From Endomychus coccineus (Eukaryota > Arthropoda > Insecta > Coleoptera > Endomychidae), in contig OY294067.1 of assembly GCA_958510875.1 (NCBI GenBank), positions 106,746,010 through 106,810,009 on the forward strand: a stretch of 64,000 nt of DNA, in the 5' to 3' direction. A program made the position numbers and the translations under genes. The number at the start of each line of letters is the position of its first letter. The stretch's first letter is position 1. Below the pieces are notes generated by a model. It was given only the letters and a program-made list of their open reading frames with translations. It searched no databases and was not told where the DNA came from. Positions 54,560-64,000 of this stretch are shown piece after piece.

Positions 54560-55990
54560 AAGTGGAACCACAACCTCTTCAAAGTTGAAAGGCTGGACAA
54601 ATTACGGATTCCTTCAGAACCATACATATCCAATGCCATATGTTTAGACTTAGGACAAGTTCTACCTATATAAAAGTTATCATAGTCTGGACAATGAAGC
54701 TTATAAACGCCAGGTTTCCTCTTTAGCATTATATAGCTGACAGTTTATTTTGTGGTTAAACTGATTTTAAAATTATGGCGTGATAAAACATTTTCGGAAC
54801 CATTTATAAGTTTTATATTGTAATAATTTAATAGTTGTTTCTTGTGGTTGATTAATTTTGTCATTTTATTGTGTCCAATTCAATAGTGAGGAGTTCTTCT
54901 GACAGTGGTATTGAAACTGCTGTCTGAATCATTCAGTGATATACTACTAATTCTGAATTAGGAATAATGGTGTCTGTAAACGTGGGTTTTCTGTAGATGT
55001 TGAAGTTTACTCTATTATGGTCACATATTGATGTTAGGTCTAATAAATTGATTTTCCCATCTTTTTCTATTTCCAACGTAAATTCAATTTTTGGATGAAG
55101 CTGGTTAATACATGAAAGAAAGGAATTTAATTGTCTGGATGTGCCTTTGAAGAAGGCTCTGAATGTGCTTTTTAGTTAATGTACAGTTCATAATTTTGTC
55201 CTCTGGATCAGACATGAAATTGTCTGCTAATAGTGGACTCAATAGGCTATACATAACAATACCTGAATTCTATATACACAATTCATTGTTAAATTGAGAA
55301 AAGTCTTAATTTAATCATAGATGAAACGCAAGTTCATTTCATTATGAATTAGAGGGCTAATAGGGGACCTACCCAATATGTTCATGAATAGAGGTTTACA
55401 TTTTATAGTTGGAATATTTCAAAATAAGTTTGAAACATATAACTATAAACAATTATTTTTTAATTTCTGATTTAACTTGACAGCGAGCTCTCGTGTTGGA
55501 CTATTAATGTAAGATACTACAGGTTATATAGGGGCATTATCTTTATGATTCTTAACGAGTCCGTTGAGTTAACCACTGTTAAAGACTGCTTCACTATTTT
55601 GTAATTGTTTTGTTCTTAATTGAAAAAGTTTATTGGATCTTGAGATACTGACATTTTATTCTCATAATCTTGTTTAGGGATGATTATTGTTGCATTCGAT
55701 CTATCTACCTTTGTAAGGGCTAAATTGTTTTATTTTAATTTTTGATTAATAGATTTGACTTTAGATACAAAACAATGTCAATATGTGGAGAATATTTTGG
55801 TCCAACATTAAGTAAATAATGTGCTTCATTTGAGAACTTGGTATTGGAGTAATTAATACGCTTCTCAATAAAATGAAATTTGTTATTTGTTAGGTAGTGA
55901 GATATCATTGATTTACATTTAAGGAAATTATTTAGCTTCTTCGTTTGTGAGACATTTAGTATGAATGAATTCACTAACACAATCTTTCAC
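54560..55990 (-). mobile_element. Penelope-like element (family D), minus-oriented copy
   Basis: Minus-strand frames give L-L-N-V-G-P-K-Y-S near 55,800 (start of the RT region), L-L-S-P-L-L-A-D-N-F-M near 55,225, then T-L-E-I-E-K-D-G-K-I-N-L-L-D-L-T and F-N-I-Y-R-K-P-T-F-T-D-T near 55,080-54,980. These are ordered PLE reverse-transcriptase blocks. The YVDD segment is deleted or unrecognisable here. Stops and frameshifts are present. Confidence 0.75.
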
Positions 55991-57200
55991 ATAATCAGAA
56001 AATAATTCGACAGGGTCGGATTTATAGGATAATTAAAAATAAAACAATTCTTACGAAATAGTGGAGCTCTATTTGACAGTGGTTTCAGAAAATATAAGCT
56101 AGACACTAATCCATGCTCTCCTGAAGTTTGCGACCTTATCAAAAATCATAAAGAAAATGACTCTATACGACCTTTAGTATCTTATATTAATAGCCCAACA
56201 CGAGACCTTGCAGTCGAATTAAATTAGAAATTCAAATAATTTACCAATTTTAAACCAAAATTTCATGTGAAAACTCAATCGAAATATCTGAATTAATTAA
56301 GAAATACCATATATCAACTAATAGGTTTCTAGTTTCAAACATGTTTTCAAACATACTACAGGATGTAAGTCTCTAATCAAAAACATTTTATGTAGATCAC
56401 ATATAAACCTTTCAATTCATAATAGAAAACGATTTATGTTTGGCCTATGCCTACATGGTCACATATTTTAAACAGACAAACCATTTAAGAAATTTATGAA
56501 TATAAACACACACATATATGAGGAGGTAAAATTCAAAAGTCATATAAACCTTTCAATTCATAATAGAAAAGAATTTACGTTCGACCAATGCCTAAGTCAA
56601 AAATATTTTCAGTTTAAAAATTCAAGTCTTGCAATGGGTAACCCATTGAGTCCACTATTTGCAGACATTTTCTTGTCTGATCTAGAGGACACAATTATAA
56701 ACTGAACATTAGGAAAAAACAAATTCAATTTTGGTATAGATACATGGATGATGTACTTGCCTTCTTCAAGGCAAATCCAGATAATCAAATTCCTCTCCTC
56801 CATTCATTAACCAGCTTCATACAAAAATTAACTTCACTTTGGAAGCAGGAAAAGATGGAAGAATACTTTTTAGACTTAACACTAATACGTGCCCATAATA
56901 GAATAAACTATTCCTAATTCAACGTTTAGTTTAGTCATAGAATAGCAACATATCACTTAACGATTCAAGAGCTATTTCATTACCATTGTAAACAAATACC
57001 TAAATATTGAATTGGACACAATATAACGAATAGCTATCAATAATGGCTTCTCGGTAGATCAAATTAATTAACCGCAAACAACCACAAAACACTTATGCGA
57101 TGCTTACCCCTACATAAAATACATGAATGTATTAACAAAATTCATCTCTAATTTATTTTGGTTCCGTAAGTGAAAGTATTGCTAATATTTTATCACGCTA
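55991..57200 (+). mobile_element. Penelope-like element (family D), plus-oriented copy
   Basis: Plus-strand frames read I-R-P-L-V-S-Y-I-N-S-P-T-R near 56,170-56,210, L-A-M-G-N-P-L-S-P-L-F-A-D-I-F at 56,630-56,675, and a decayed R-Y-M-D-D-V-L-A near 56,735. Same family as the minus copy, which abuts it head to head. An internal stop lies near 56,225. Confidence 0.75.
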
Positions 57201-57251
57201 TAATTTTAAAATCGATTTCAAACCACAAAATAAACTCTGCCATCTTATATG

Positions 57252-59219
57252 CAGGGTGTTTGAGAAAAACTTCCCTTAAATACAGACGACGGTAGATTTT
57301 ACAAAAATAATCAGATTCTTCACATAAACTGTGGTCCTATCTTCTTTCGTTTCCGAGATACAGGGTGTTGAAGTTTTGAAAAATTATAACATTTTCTTCA
57401 TTATATTCTGAGCAAATGTAAATTTTTGTTTCAAAACTTGGTACACTTTAGTTTTATGGAATGAGAAATTTTTTTTGGTCACAAAATGTTTTTGAGACAA
57501 ATACAGCAGCGTAGTTATGGGGTTTTGTACCCATTTAAACCCCTTAAACTTCTACGCCAATGATCGAAAATTATTATTGTATACAAATTTGAAAATTTTA
57601 TTTTGTTTACTAAAAAAAAGTGTTCTTGATAAGTTTCACTTAGAGGCTTCCTGTCCGAGCTATTTCGATTTTTCTAATCAGGGTTATCATATGGAATTCC
57701 TTTTGGAAGGCTATTTAATAAGTAACAAAATTTGAATACATTTTTATTGGTAACGATAAAAAATGATTCATAATAAATGCTCAAAATGATCCATTTACTA
57801 CAACGCAACGGCGACATAGATTTCTCAACGAATTAACATTTTATTATTAATTTCACCACAAGCTCTTCGAATACGATTAAGTAGATCTTATCTATTATGA
57901 ACCGACGTGGCATAATTTCATCTTTCGAATAACCCTAAGCAAAAAAGTTCAGAAGATTGAGGTTAGGTGATCGAGGAGGTCATGCAACTAGACTACCTCT
58001 ACCAATCCATCTTTCACCGTACTTCCTATTTAGTCATTCTCGTACTTGTCTGCCAAAATGGGCAGGGTAGCCATCCAATTGTATCCATGCATTTGTTCCC
58101 TTATTGTGTGGTGTCTTCGTGATTAGTTTCCAAAAATTCTAAAAATGCAGCGGCCGTTAGTCCGTCTGGTAAAACGTATGGGCCAAAAATATTGTTTTTG
58201 TAAATGCCAAGCTAGACATTGACATTGAATTCTTCTTGAAAATTCCTAGATCTTGTACCACGATGGGTTTTCATTTGCCCATAAGAAACTGAACAAAAAC
58301 GAAAACTTTCTCCAGAAAATATTGTAGACAGATGAAGCACGTTTTACACGGACGTGGATTTATTAATTTTCACAATTTACGCTTATGGGCAAATGAAAAC
58401 AACAATGGTACAAGATTTAGGAATTTCCAAGGAAAATTGAGTGTCAATGTCTGGCTTGACATTTACGAGAACAATATTTTTGGCCCAACCGTTTTACCAG
58501 ACACACTAACGGCCGCTGCATTTTTAGAATTTTTGGAAACTAATCATGAAGACACCACACAATGAGGGAACAAATGCATGGATACAATTGGATGGCTGTC
58601 CTGGCCATTTTGGCAGACAAGTAGGTAATTCGAACAAGAAGGTCATTGAGAAATCTATGTCGCCGTTGCGTTGTAGTAAATGGATCATTTTGAGCATTTA
58701 TTATGAACTATTTTTTATCGTTACCAGAAAAAAGGTATTAAAATTTTTTTACTTATTAAATAGACTTTCAAAAGAAATTCCATATGATAACCCTGATTAG
58801 AAAAATCGAAATAGCTCCAACAGGAAGCCTCTAAGTGAAATTTATTAAGAATACATTTTTTTAGAAAACGAATTAAAGTTTTCAAATTTGTATACAATAA
58901 TAATTTCCGATCATCGGCGTAGAAGTTTTAGGGGTTTAAATGGGTACAAAACCCCATAGCTACGCTAGTGTGATTATCTCGAAAACATTTTGTGACCAAA
59001 AAATTTCTCATTTCATAGAACTGAAGTGTACCAAGTTTGAATCAAAAACGTTCATTTGTTCAGAAGATAATGAAGGGAATGTTATAATTTTCCAAAACTT
59101 CAACACCCTGTATTTCGGAAACGAAAGAAGATAGTACCATAGTTTATATGAAGAGTCTGATTATTTTTGTAGAATCTACCGTCCCCTGCATTTACAGGAG
59201 GTCTTTCTGAAACACCCTA
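57252..59219. mobile_element. 2-kb palindrome from two inverted 3' halves of a Tc1-like transposon
   Basis: Both outer ends carry the CAGGGTGTTT-type terminus followed by the same ~120 bp. The right arm (58,376-59,219) encodes on plus a DDE transposase middle: F-I-N-F-H-N-L-R-L-W-A-N-E-N, G-K-L-S-V-N-V-W-L, then I-Q-L-D-G-C-P-G-H-F-G-R-Q. The left arm (57,252-58,290) encodes the same region on minus. About 85 bp separates the arms at the centre. Arm identity is moderate, so the inversion is not recent. Family is the same type as the transposon hosting the Maverick. Confidence 0.75.
58332..58565 (+). pseudogene. Tc1-like (DUF4817-type) transposase fragment
   Basis: 77 codons with W-A-N-E-N and L-S-V-N-V-W-L-D-I-Y, followed after a frame shift by L-D-G-C-P-G-H-F-G containing the second catalytic Asp. 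Lacks the N-terminal DNA-binding domain and the last catalytic residue. Confidence 0.65.
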
Positions 59220-59568
59220 TATATAATGCTAAAGTCCGCAGTCGGTATATCCATGGTTGGTAGCTGCTAAAAATTAGAACGTTCTGAACGACTCTGTATC
59301 TATCGACTAACTCATTTGTTATACCTTCGAATGCAGCACCACTGAATTGTAACGTTGTGTGAAATTGCACTTATCATTGGGTGTATAATGTTATCATGAT
59401 AAAATATTTTCATGATAAAATACTTTGAGCACATTATGCTCAAGTACGAATTTGGTACCCCGTCGAGAACTTTTCAAAAGCGATTTGTGTCCTGTAGTAT
59501 AAATTTTACGTTGGTGGATCAAGTCATAATATATATAATATACATATATACTTTTTTTTTTTTACATT
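59220..59568. other. Unassigned spacer
   Basis: No gene. A poly-T/AT-rich tract (about 59,530-59,563) borders the R4-type element's 3' end and represents its A-rich tail plus an AT target. Confidence 0.5.
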
Positions 59569-59682
59569 CAAACCTGGTCGGGGCTGCTGCGAGCTCCGAC
59601 GACATCGCAGCAGTCGCGCCAGAAAAAAAACTTAAAAGGCGGTTAACCGAAGCTACTCCTCCCCACCGGTCGGTAAGTAGCT

Positions 59683-61060
59683 TCAGGTTCCTAAATCGTG
59701 TGCCCTAAGTATTCTAATTGAACCCAGAATGACTGCCTTTTGCATCCGGTCTATCAAGATCTGCGCCGAGTTCCTACAGGCCGGAATGATCTTCAAGTTT
59801 GAACGCAGCGAAGACCGAATTCCGCCCAAAACACCGATGATCAGAACCACTAATACCACCTTGTGACCTGGGTGTAGCGTGCGGAGCTCGAACAGGAGAT
59901 CTTGATATTTTGTCCATTTTTCCTCCTCTTTCAAGACTACGTTCTTCTCTGCCGGAGCGGAGAATTCGATGACATACATAGTCTTGATTAGTTTATCGAG
60001 GAGGACAACGTCAGGCCTATTTGCTTGTATGGACCTGATGGTCGGAAACGGATAATTCCAGAAGATCTGGCATTTTTCGTTTCCGACAACGGACTCAATA
60101 TCTCCTGCCATGTAAGGCAGCACCGGCTCTTGGTCTATTCCGTACGAGTGCCTTAGATGGTAATAAAGCACCCGTAGGGCCGCATTATGGCGATGGGTGT
60201 ACGCCGAGGCAACTTTTGCCGGACATGCCGACAGAAGGTGAAAAAGCGTCTCAGGCGCCTTTCGACAGGCCCTGCAGCTGACATCAGGGACCTGCACACC
60301 CATCACATTGTGGTGATAGACCAAGGTGTTAATTACGCCATCTTGGCAAGCTGCGGTAAATCCCTCAGTCTCGGATGTAAGCCCGGCTGACCTTAGGTAG
60401 CCGAAGGTCAGCGTAGTTGACAAGCCGAGCGTTTCGATGTTTCGATAGAAAACACCGTGTATCGGCTTGTCAACATGCCGCCTGAGCGTAAGATCTTGCT
60501 CCGCGGCATTTATCTGGGCTTTCAGGCGAGAAGGTAGCAGCTCGAGGTTGCCCTCTAGTCGGCCTTCTCGACTGATCTGAAATTCGAGACCAAGTTCTTC
60601 CGCAGCTTTTTGCGCTGCCTTAACGATAAATGCCCCCACTCCGGCCAATGCGTGACTTTTAACAAGGCACAGAAGGGGGTCCGAGCTCCTAAGAACTTTA
60701 CAAGCTATACTCAGAACCACACTTCGATGCAGACCCTCCAGACTGAGGAGTCCCCTACCTCCCCGATGACGTGGGAGATAAATGCGGGAAACGGACGATC
60801 TAGGATGCAAACTGTGATGGATATGCATCATTTTCCGGGTGTCTTTATCGAGTCTATGCAGCTCATCGACCGTCCATTTCACCACTCCAAAAGAGTGGAG
60901 CAGGACTGGAACGGCAAGCATATTTGTTGCAGATACCTTGTTCCCACTCGAAAGTTCGGAAGACCAAATCTTTCTAACAAGGTTTCTGTATTTGCCGCGG
61001 AGAGCCACCTTTACCTGGGAAGCGTCATAATTAGGACGCTGTTCAATTCCCAGGTATCGA
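59683..61060 (-). CDS. R4-type Pol C-terminus (copy 2), open
   Basis: An open frame over the thumb region (Y-R-Y-L-G-I-E-Q-R-P-N-Y), the CCHC knuckle C-R-A-C-R-K-A-P-E-T-L-F-H-L-L-S-A-C, and the REL endonuclease R-P-D-V-V-L-L-D...V-I-E-F-S-A-P. The frame technically extends to a Met at 61,110, but residues before the 4-nt insertion at about 61,062 are out of register with the RT. It is the intact counterpart of the broken copy at 14,822-15,970. Confidence 0.7.
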
Positions 61061-61062
61061 TA

Positions 61063-61804
61063 GATAGGTCTCTCCAGCATCGAGGTGTTTAAAGATGCTT
61101 CCGTCGGCAAGCTGCATATTCTCGTACACTTCCGGAGATCGTCCTCTCCTCAAATGAAACACTGCGCATTTGTCCAATCCCAACTCCATGCCTACGGCTC
61201 GTGTATATTCCTGAACCACATTGAGAGATTGATGGAGGTTCTTCTCCCCAGAGGCATACAGTTTCAAATCATCCACGTAAAATAAATGGGTGATCTGATG
61301 CCTCCGGTCGTTCGGTGGTCGAGAGTAATATCCACGAGTCCGTCTTAAAGCAATGGAGAGCGGCATCAGTGAGATATTGAACAAGAGGGGACTCAAGGAG
61401 TCTCCTTGGAAAACTCCCCTCTTGAATGTTACCAACTCTGTCAAGACTCGACGTGTGCCTGATGTGATGGCAAAACGGGTCTTCCAGAGTGGCAACAGAT
61501 GTTCTATGCATCTCACTAGTAGGGTTGGTACCGCAAGGCATTGGAGCAAGTATAATAATAGCTCATGTGATGTTGAATCAAATGCCTTGTGGTAGTCAAT
61601 CCAGGCCATGGAAAGGTTGCGCTTGTAGAGTATGGAGTCCTGAGTGATAGATCTATCTATCACCAGGTTCTCCCGACAACCCTCCATGCCTTTCTTTGCC
61701 CCACGCTGCTCGCTGATGTTATTAACTACTGGACCGATCGATTTCAACAACCTAGCATACAAGATACGTGTGAATAACTTGTAGCAGGTGTTGAGACAAG
61801 TGAT

Positions 61805-61806
<2 letters not shown>
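61063..61806 (-). pseudogene. R4-type reverse transcriptase (copy 2), truncated
   Basis: Begins within P-I-T-C-L-N-T-C-Y-K and continues through W-I-D-Y-H-K-A-F-D-S, G-V-F-Q-G-D-S-L-S-P-L-L-F and F-Y-V-D-D-L-K-L-Y-A. It lacks the N-terminal Myb-like domain and the first RT blocks, and is disconnected from the C-terminus by a 4-nt insertion. Confidence 0.8.
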
Positions 61807-61807
<1 letters not shown>

Positions 61808-61839
<32 letters not shown>

Positions 61840-61976
61840 ATGCTTTCTTGGTATATCGACAATGTCGAAACGTCAAAAAGAATTTTTATTTCATTTTATT
61901 TTCAGTATATATACGAACCAATATACCAAGAAAGCATACAAATATTACAAATGGTTCAAGAATATCAATAAAAGAA

Positions 61977-62046
<70 letters not shown>
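61808..62046. repeat. Two (AT)n tracts flanking a 23-bp-arm inverted repeat
   Basis: (AT)n at 61,808-61,833 and a longer one at about 61,978-62,046. Between them, ATTTGTATGCTTTCTTGGT plus ATAT at 61,834-61,856 is mirrored exactly at 61,921-61,943. The loop contains TCGACAATGTCGAAAC, a small hairpin followed by GAAAC-like bases. Confidence 0.8.
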
Positions 62047-62051
<5 letters not shown>

Positions 62052-64000
62052 GAAATCAGACATAAGGAATTTTTTTATCTTTTCGACTCAGTAAAAAAGA
62101 TTCATCCTGATCTAATTATATTGTAGAATTATGACATACCCTTCCAAATTTAGATGAAATAAGAATTTTCTATCATCGGAGTAGAGGTTTTAAATTTTAA
62201 ACGATCAATTTTGACTTTTCCGTGTCTGCTATTATAAAATTTCCCCTTAATCTACTTCCTTCCAACTGACTCACTATTTATTTTTATATTTTAATGCGAA
62301 AAACTTATCGCATTATCTTATTCCTATTAATCAATACCGGTCATGAACTTCCCCATATTCAAGCTACCAACATATTTGTTGGTTTAAGCTTATTTTTGAT
62401 TGTAAATGTAAACATCAAACTGATCTAGGGGACAAGCAAACTAAAATGATATATATGACGATTTTCAAATATTAGAGAGATATCACACATGCAATAACCA
62501 AAACATTACTTTAAACAGGAAATTATACTAAACATCTGAAAACATATTTTCATAGCATGAACATAAAAAAGTCTACATCTCTGACAAATCGTTATCACAG
62601 TTATGGAATAAAAGGTACAAAATAGCTTTTAATGTAATGTATAATGCCATACGCGGCTGTTAATTACGACCGTACAGCTGTTTGGTATACATACAATCAG
62701 ATTGTCCCTTTCTTAGTATAATTTGTCGTTTTTCCACGTCTTTATCGGTTTTAATCATTTTCAATATATTTTCGGCCACTACGAGTGAGGGAAGTTAGTG
62801 ATCTATAGATGACAGTTCATTCATATTTTTGCGAGGCGATAAAATGTGTATTTTCTTCAAATCCGAATATTTCTTAAGTATACAATATTAACAGTACATT
62901 GTACTATTTTGCAATCGCGTTTTCTGAATAATTGAACCTTTTGCAATTATGACATTGTTCTTCCCGAGATGCTATTATTATATCCGTAACAATTTATATA
63001 TCTTCTGAATTATTCTTTGTGTACTATTTCGATCATGGTCTGATTTGTAAGGAATGCTCAATTTAGTTTTACTAAACCACCAATGTCATAAGTTAAACAA
63101 ACGTAGAAAAGTATTCTTGTCCGCTATTATTAATTAATCCAATCGAGATAATATAAAGAATCATAAGTGACTGTATTTTCAAAATAGTCCTTTATCGTTC
63201 GAGGTATGAAAAATTAATTAAAATTTTATTATTAGTATAATAATAACCTCAGATCAATCTCGATCTTGAAAATAAAAGAATCAAATTAAGCAACAAAAGA
63301 AGAAATGTAATACAAAGTAATTTTAGAATTTTCCGAAACGGTGAAATATATTCTCGCTAGAAATGCTTATAGAATTTAAATATTTCAGTTGAAGAGAAAA
63401 TATTCTCAAATTTTAACAGCCTCTAACAATTCGGTAGTGTCATGTGAACGTAATTGACAAACAAAATGATTAGATATGGAGGACAAATTTGAGGTCAATC
63501 AAGGCCTTACAAGCGGAAGCATTCCAAATTATAAGGATTTTCCTTTTCCGTGACAATTTTCCCGTATTTTTCAAGGTAGAATGTGGTGTCCAGATAAAAT
63601 GTCGTTGGTTCACAAAGTTCCGTAAAGCATATTAGTTTTCTTATCCAAAATTCACAGTTTATTCTTATTAATTGCTTATATATCATTTTGAAAGTTAAAG
63701 ATCGGAAAATCAAATGAACATTGCAAGGTTAAGATTCTCATTGGAAGATTTAGAGATGTTCTACAAGAAATGGCGTATGTTTATCGAAGATGCTATAGAG
63801 TTAAATAGAGAGATGCTGTCGTGTGGTAATCTATCAACCAGCTTAATAATCATATACATATTCTGGAGCCTACGAGAGTTCCCGGTTCTTCGATTAATCT
63901 AAAGTAATATTTGCTTTAGTTCAAAACTTTGGGGTCCTCGATTTGACGAAATATCACCTTGCTTCAGCATCAATTGAAGAATTGTTTCAAATAATATAAA
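62047..64000. other. AT-rich stretch, no gene recognised
   Basis: Short frames only (for example 62 codons at 63,714-63,902 with a helical, charged N-terminus and a hydrophobic segment). None can be assigned. Confidence 0.4.

Larger units (their letters stand above)
59569..61807 (-). mobile_element. R4/Dong-type non-LTR retrotransposon, copy 2, 5'-truncated
   Basis: Same 3' end (CCAGGTTTG) as copy 1, then an A-rich tail. The 5' end is cut inside the reverse transcriptase, where GTGATCGG (plus strand, to 61,807) joins directly to (AT)n. Except for a 4-nt duplication (GATAGATA) near 61,062 that shifts the frame, the coding sequence is open. Close identity with copy 1 suggests recent activity of the family. 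Confidence 0.85.

Noticed and set aside
61788..62126. Open frames with long Y-I runs
   Set aside because: Simple translation of (AT)n tracts.

Overview
The window is AT-rich insect nuclear DNA. This is inferred from its mobile-element mix: mariner/Tc1-type transposons, BEL/Pao, R4-type non-LTR elements, hammerhead-bearing Penelope-like elements (PLEs) and a Maverick/Polinton. I see no convincing host protein-coding gene, rRNA, tRNA or CRISPR array. The order of insect cannot be fixed from the sequence.

The centrepiece is a Maverick/Polinton (adintovirus-like) integrated viral element at 35,021-47,580 (12,560 bp). It starts with 5'-AG, has TIRs of about 1.5 kb that look nearly identical, and is flanked by a perfect 6-bp target-site duplication (ATTGTC at 35,015-35,020 and 47,581-47,586). 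It sits inside an older, internally deleted Tc1-like transposon whose ends are at 34,217 and 48,372. Every long reading frame in the element looks open. Genes, left to right: a small secreted or membrane glycoprotein (+); then, all on minus, a spliced MSV199-type DNA-binding protein, major capsid protein, penton/minor capsid protein, adenain-like protease, PLA2-pX fusion protein, chromodomain integrase, fiber-like coiled-coil protein, a conserved Maverick protein of unknown function, and the FtsK/A32-type packaging ATPase. The protein-primed DNA polymerase B, normally the largest Polinton gene, is absent. The element therefore looks like a capsid-coding Maverick that needs a polymerase in trans. 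Its protease frame has no upstream ATG and is joined in the -1 frame to the PLA2-pX frame at a textbook A AAA AAC slippery heptamer.

Left part (1-34,216): repeats and decayed transposons. These are PLE fragments with hammerhead-ribozyme cores (1.7-2.3, 4.6-6.65, 9.06-10.05, 22.97-23.04 and 27.46-28.3 kb), an eight-copy 126-bp satellite (3.0-4.03 kb), a BEL/Pao 3' end (7.76-9.07 kb), a nearly full-length but broken R4-type retrotransposon (14.7-18.05 kb) with an inverted piece of its own 5' end beside an (AT)n tract, mariner copies (14.6, 20.9 and 29.85-31.07 kb), reverse-transcriptase remnants, and a small TIR element (31.42-32.35 kb).

Right part (48,373-64,000): another PLE fragment, a mariner pseudogene (48.8-49.96 kb), a reverse-transcriptase remnant (53.7-54.1 kb), a head-to-head PLE pair (54.56-57.2 kb), a 2-kb palindrome made of two inverted 3' halves of a Tc1-like transposon (57.25-59.22 kb), a second, younger 5'-truncated R4-type copy ending in (AT)n (59.57-61.81 kb), and unassigned AT-rich sequence.

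Where I name families, the call rests on motifs read by eye. No database search or folding program was run.
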